Below, one piece after another: positions 61,230 to 64,000 of a DNA stretch of 64,000 nucleotides. Source of the stretch: Streptantibioticus ferralitis (GTDB lineage: Bacteria; Actinomycetota; Actinomycetes; Streptomycetales; Streptomycetaceae); the NCBI RefSeq assembly GCF_029223525.1, contig NZ_JARHTQ010000011.1, forward strand, positions 62,001-126,000. The letters run 5' to 3'. The translations under genes and the position numbers were made by a program. Position 1 is the stretch's first letter. Every line of letters starts with the position of its first letter. The notes under the pieces are model-generated. The model made no database searches, was not told where the DNA came from, and worked only from the letters and a program-made list of their open reading frames with translations.

Positions 61230-63962
61230 TCAGGAGGCGGTGCTCCAGGTGTTACTGGCCCACAACGCGCCACCGGAGCTCGGCCCTCCACCGCTCTTGT
61301 AGATCACCAGGTTTCCGTCGTCCTGCATGATCGCGTACGCGTCGGCATGGCCGTAGGTACGGCTTGCCCACAGCGCCCCGCCGGTGCTCGACCCGCCACC
61401 GGAGCGGTAGATCACCAGGTTCCCGTCGTTCTGCATTACCGCGTACGCGCCCGGGTGCCCGTAGGTGCCACTGGACCAGATCGCCTTGCCATCGCGCTTG
61501 CGGTACATCACCAGGTTGCCGTCCCGCTGCATCACCAGGAAGGTGCGCTGACCCTGCGTCCACCACCCGGGCTTGATGACCTGGCCCGCGGCGATGGTCT
61601 GCGACGGTGCGTATGAGCCGGTGGCCCACAGGGAGTTGCCCGGGTCGCTGGTGCCCTGGCGGTAGATGACCAGGTTTCCGTCGTCCTGGAGGGTGGCGTG
61701 GGCGCCGGGGTTCCCGGGGGTGCCGCTGGACCACAGCATGCCGCCGATGCCGGGGCCGCCGTTCTGGCTGTAGACCACCAGATTGCCGTCGGTTTGCATG
61801 ACCGCGTAGGCACCGGGATGGCCCGAGGTCCCGCTGGCCCACTCCGCGGGGGCGGCGCTGCCGCCTGCCTTCAAATACGCCACCAGGTTGCCGTCGGACT
61901 GCATCACCAGCCGCATGCTGCCGCTGGTCAGACTGTCGCCCGGGTTGAGTCGCTGACCGGGCAGCAAGCGGTAGCCGGCTGCGGGCGAGGCGGGGATGTG
62001 TGGGTCGACGATGTGGACGTTCTCCTGGGCGTCGACGTACGCGATGCCGCCGGCGTACTTGTCGACCGCCCAGGCCACCTGTCGGTCATCGGTGGGCAGC
62101 CATGTCAGCGGCGGCAGGGCGGCCAGGTCGCTGGTGACCGTGGTGCCGGTGTGGACGTCGGTCAGCATCAACTTTCCGGCGGTCATGTCGTGTTCGACGA
62201 CGAAGCCGTCACCGAGTTCGGACGGCCCGGGCGGTACGGAGACGTCCTTGCCTGTCGCCAGGTCGTGGACCCCGGCCGGGCCGGAGGCGCCGCATGACCA
62301 GTAAATCCATCGGCCTGCGGCCGCCTGCACCTCGCTCGGCACGCACGGCGCACCGAGGGGGACGGTCCCGGTGGTCTGCTGCGTTGCCAGGTCGGTGGAA
62401 CTGATCGATCCTGTCGTCGAGTTGGCCGTCCACAGGGTCTCGCCGGAGAGCGCCGCCCCGGTGATCGGGCGGGTGAACAGCACATTGGTGCTGGTCTTCA
62501 GCGTGGTGTCGCCGATGTACTGCTTGCCCGTGGAGGTGTTGTCGTAGATCACGAAGCGGCCGTCGGAGTCGACGACCGTTCCACCGCTCATCCCCGGGTC
62601 CACGTCGGCCGAGCCGGTGGGACCCTCCACGACCGCCCCGTAGCCGTTCGACGCCTGCTGCACGATCCGGCCGTCGCCGGTGCCGATCTCCGGGCAGCCC
62701 GTGTTCATGCAGTCGCTCACGCTGAGGGCGGGGAACGACGTGCGCGCGTCGTAGGACGGCGGGTTGCCTAGCTGGACGGTGCGGGCGAAGGTGTTCGCGC
62801 CCTTGACGTTGCTGAACTCAAGGGTGACCAGTCGGCCGCCGGCCAGTGAGACTCCCGAGATGGGCGAGGGCATGGGCGGGTCGGAGTCCACGGCCGCCAG
62901 TGTCGGCGTTCCGCTCGCGTCGATGGTGACGCGGCGGGCCGCCCAGTCGTTGAGAGATGTTCCACCGACCACGATGGCGCCGCCCGGGTACGGGCTCAGC
63001 GTGTCGTGGTCCCCGTGGTCGAGGATCGGGGCCACCGTTCCGCCGGTCAGCGGCATGGCGGCCAGCGGGTCGCCGAACTGGTCGTTGGCGGCCGAGTAGC
63101 CCTGGACCCAGTCGTAGGTGAAGACCGCCGAGTCCCCGACGATGGCGAAGTAGCGGACCGCGGTCTCGGTGGTGCCGTTCAACGGCACCTGGAGAGTGGT
63201 TTCGGGGGCGCTGAGATCGGAACGCTTGAGCACATGGAGGGTCCCGTCCATGTCGGAGGCGTACCAGCCGACGTACTTGTCCGTCACCACCGCGGACGGG
63301 GGGCTGGCCATGGGTCCGAAGACGGGCGTCACCTGGCCGGTGGCCAAGTTCAGCAGGGCCAGCCGCCTGCCGGTGCTGTCGGTGTACTCCAGCACCGCGG
63401 AGTTCGCGTTGCCCGCCAGCGCCCCGCTGAGCGTCGCGCCAGCGGGCCACCCGCTGACCAGGGTGTCGGTCTGCTGCCCGCCGACCATCGTCAGGACGTG
63501 AATTGACGCGGTGGTTCCATCGGCAGCCCTCATGTACGTAAGGACGCTTGTCCCGAAGGTCCCGATGTAGCGCTGTCCGCTCGGCGGGACGATGGTGGCC
63601 GTCGTGCCGGCGTCCATGTCCTGAAGCTGGACGCCTCCGTTGGCCAAGGTGGCCACAACGTCCGAGCCCGCTCCCGAGGATCCGGCCCCGCGGCCGTGCA
63701 ACCCGGGCACCGGAATGTCGGGACCGCCCGAATACTTCGTCCAGACCCATTCGGGCGGCCCCTCATGCCGGTGCAGGAACCCGCCGGGCCCTGCGAACGC
63801 AACCTCGTCCCGGGGCGGTTGATAACGCGGGGCAGCCGGGATGACCGTCTCGGTGGGGGCATCCGCGAGAGCGGACGGCGCGGTGGCGCAGGCGAAGCCC
63901 GATGCCATGGCGCAAGTCGCGGCTACCGCGATAGAGCCGCGTATGAGGGCACGCTGAGCCAC
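61230..63962 (-). CDS. Secreted protein with bulb-type lectin repeats
   Basis: GTG 63962 has GGGGAGG just upstream and is preferred to ATG 63992. The 910-residue protein has an N-terminal signal peptide (VAQRALIRGSIAVAATCAMA, cleavage after about residue 33). The central 550 residues have repeated beta-strand pairs typical of a beta-propeller. The last 250 residues carry at least six QxDGNLVxY motifs (such as QSDGNLVAY, QTDGNLVVY, QDDGNLVIY), the mannose-binding signature of bulb-type lectins. Likely roles are adhesion to polysaccharide or antagonism in the medium. No protease or hydrolase residues are seen. The gene probably belongs to the host chromosome outside the mobile element. Confidence 0.82.
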   Translation of the reverse strand: MAQRALIRGSIAVAATCAMASGFACATAPSALADAPTETVIPAAPRYQPPRDEVAFAGPGGFLHRHEGPPEWVWTKYSGGPDIPVPGLHGRGAGSSGAGSDVVATLANGGVQLQDMDAGTTATIVPPSGQRYIGTFGTSVLTYMRAADGTTASIHVLTMVGGQQTDTLVSGWPAGATLSGALAGNANSAVLEYTDSTGRRLALLNLATGQVTPVFGPMASPPSAVVTDKYVGWYASDMDGTLHVLKRSDLSAPETTLQVPLNGTTETAVRYFAIVGDSAVFTYDWVQGYSAANDQFGDPLAAMPLTGGTVAPILDHGDHDTLSPYPGGAIVVGGTSLNDWAARRVTIDASGTPTLAAVDSDPPMPSPISGVSLAGGRLVTLEFSNVKGANTFARTVQLGNPPSYDARTSFPALSVSDCMNTGCPEIGTGDGRIVQQASNGYGAVVEGPTGSADVDPGMSGGTVVDSDGRFVIYDNTSTGKQYIGDTTLKTSTNVLFTRPITGAALSGETLWTANSTTGSISSTDLATQQTTGTVPLGAPCVPSEVQAAAGRWIYWSCGASGPAGVHDLATGKDVSVPPGPSELGDGFVVEHDMTAGKLMLTDVHTGTTVTSDLAALPPLTWLPTDDRQVAWAVDKYAGGIAYVDAQENVHIVDPHIPASPAAGYRLLPGQRLNPGDSLTSGSMRLVMQSDGNLVAYLKAGGSAAPAEWASGTSGHPGAYAVMQTDGNLVVYSQNGGPGIGGMLWSSGTPGNPGAHATLQDDGNLVIYRQGTSDPGNSLWATGSYAPSQTIAAGQVIKPGWWTQGQRTFLVMQRDGNLVMYRKRDGKAIWSSGTYGHPGAYAVMQNDGNLVIYRSGGGSSTGGALWASRTYGHADAYAIMQDDGNLVIYKSGGGPSSGGALWASNTWSTAS

Positions 63963-64000
63963 CCATTCCTCCCCTGAAGGCGATGAAGACACGGGGAGGG

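Overview
The window looks like chromosomal DNA of a high-GC filamentous actinomycete, Streptomyces or a close relative. GC is high, GTG starts and 4-base ATGA/GTGA gene overlaps are common, and several gene families are typical of streptomycetes: DUF6177, DUF6507, DUF317, DUF2637 and DUF4314 proteins, Streptomyces-type HTH/TPR regulators, and short GHKL ATPases. The genus cannot be fixed from this sequence.

Layout. (a) 1-9.6 kb: a partial NB-ARC ATPase, a DUF6177 protein, and a type VII secretion (ESX) effector locus on the minus strand. The locus holds two WXG100-like proteins, a DUF6507 protein, a 967-residue polymorphic toxin, a candidate immunity protein and a small HD hydrolase. The toxin carries a RelA/SpoT-like nucleotide synthetase domain. 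The hydrolase has the hallmarks of a small alarmone hydrolase, which suggests an enzymatic antidote. (b) 9.7-15.4 kb: a second, non-housekeeping set of cell-wall-type ligases (MurC, MurF and D-Ala-D-Ala ligase homologues), with a PLP serine/threonine dehydratase or racemase and a C39-like cysteine peptidase. (c) 15.4-20.1 kb: small regulatory genes, including GHKL ATPases, an HTH/TPR regulator next to a perfect 14-bp inverted-repeat operator, and an aminoglycoside-phosphotransferase-like kinase.

(d) 20.3-31 kb: a plus-strand operon of Tad/Flp-type pilus genes (SAF/CpaB, CpaE/TadZ, TadA, TadB, TadC, pilin, two TadE-like proteins, TadG-like). It ends in a large LysM-BTAD membrane regulator. (e) 31-38.6 kb: a 12-copy 14-bp tandem array and a phased AT-rich patch, then a MoxR ATPase plus vWA/HEXXH pair, two DUF317 proteins and small cargo genes. 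The last of these is cut off by a decayed IS5-like element. (f) 39-43.7 kb: cargo, including an alpha/beta hydrolase, GNAT, LppX-like lipoprotein and DUF4314 protein, with a duplicated gene end. (g) 43.8-56.1 kb: a minus-strand type IV secretion (conjugation) operon with VirB2-, VirB6-, PrgI/VirB3-, VirB4- and VirD4-like proteins, a replication-relaxation protein, a lytic transglycosylase-NlpC/P60 protein, a DUF2637 protein and wHTH regulators. (h) 56.9-60.7 kb: two methyltransferase-like genes, an excisionase and a tyrosine integrase, followed by phased AGTCCC repeats. (i) 61.2-64 kb: a secreted protein with bulb-type lectin repeats, probably host chromosome.

Regions d-h are best read as one integrative and conjugative element of the T4SS type, about 40 kb if the left end is near 20 kb. 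The integrase lies at its right end. The left attachment site was not found, and neither was a classical MOB relaxase.
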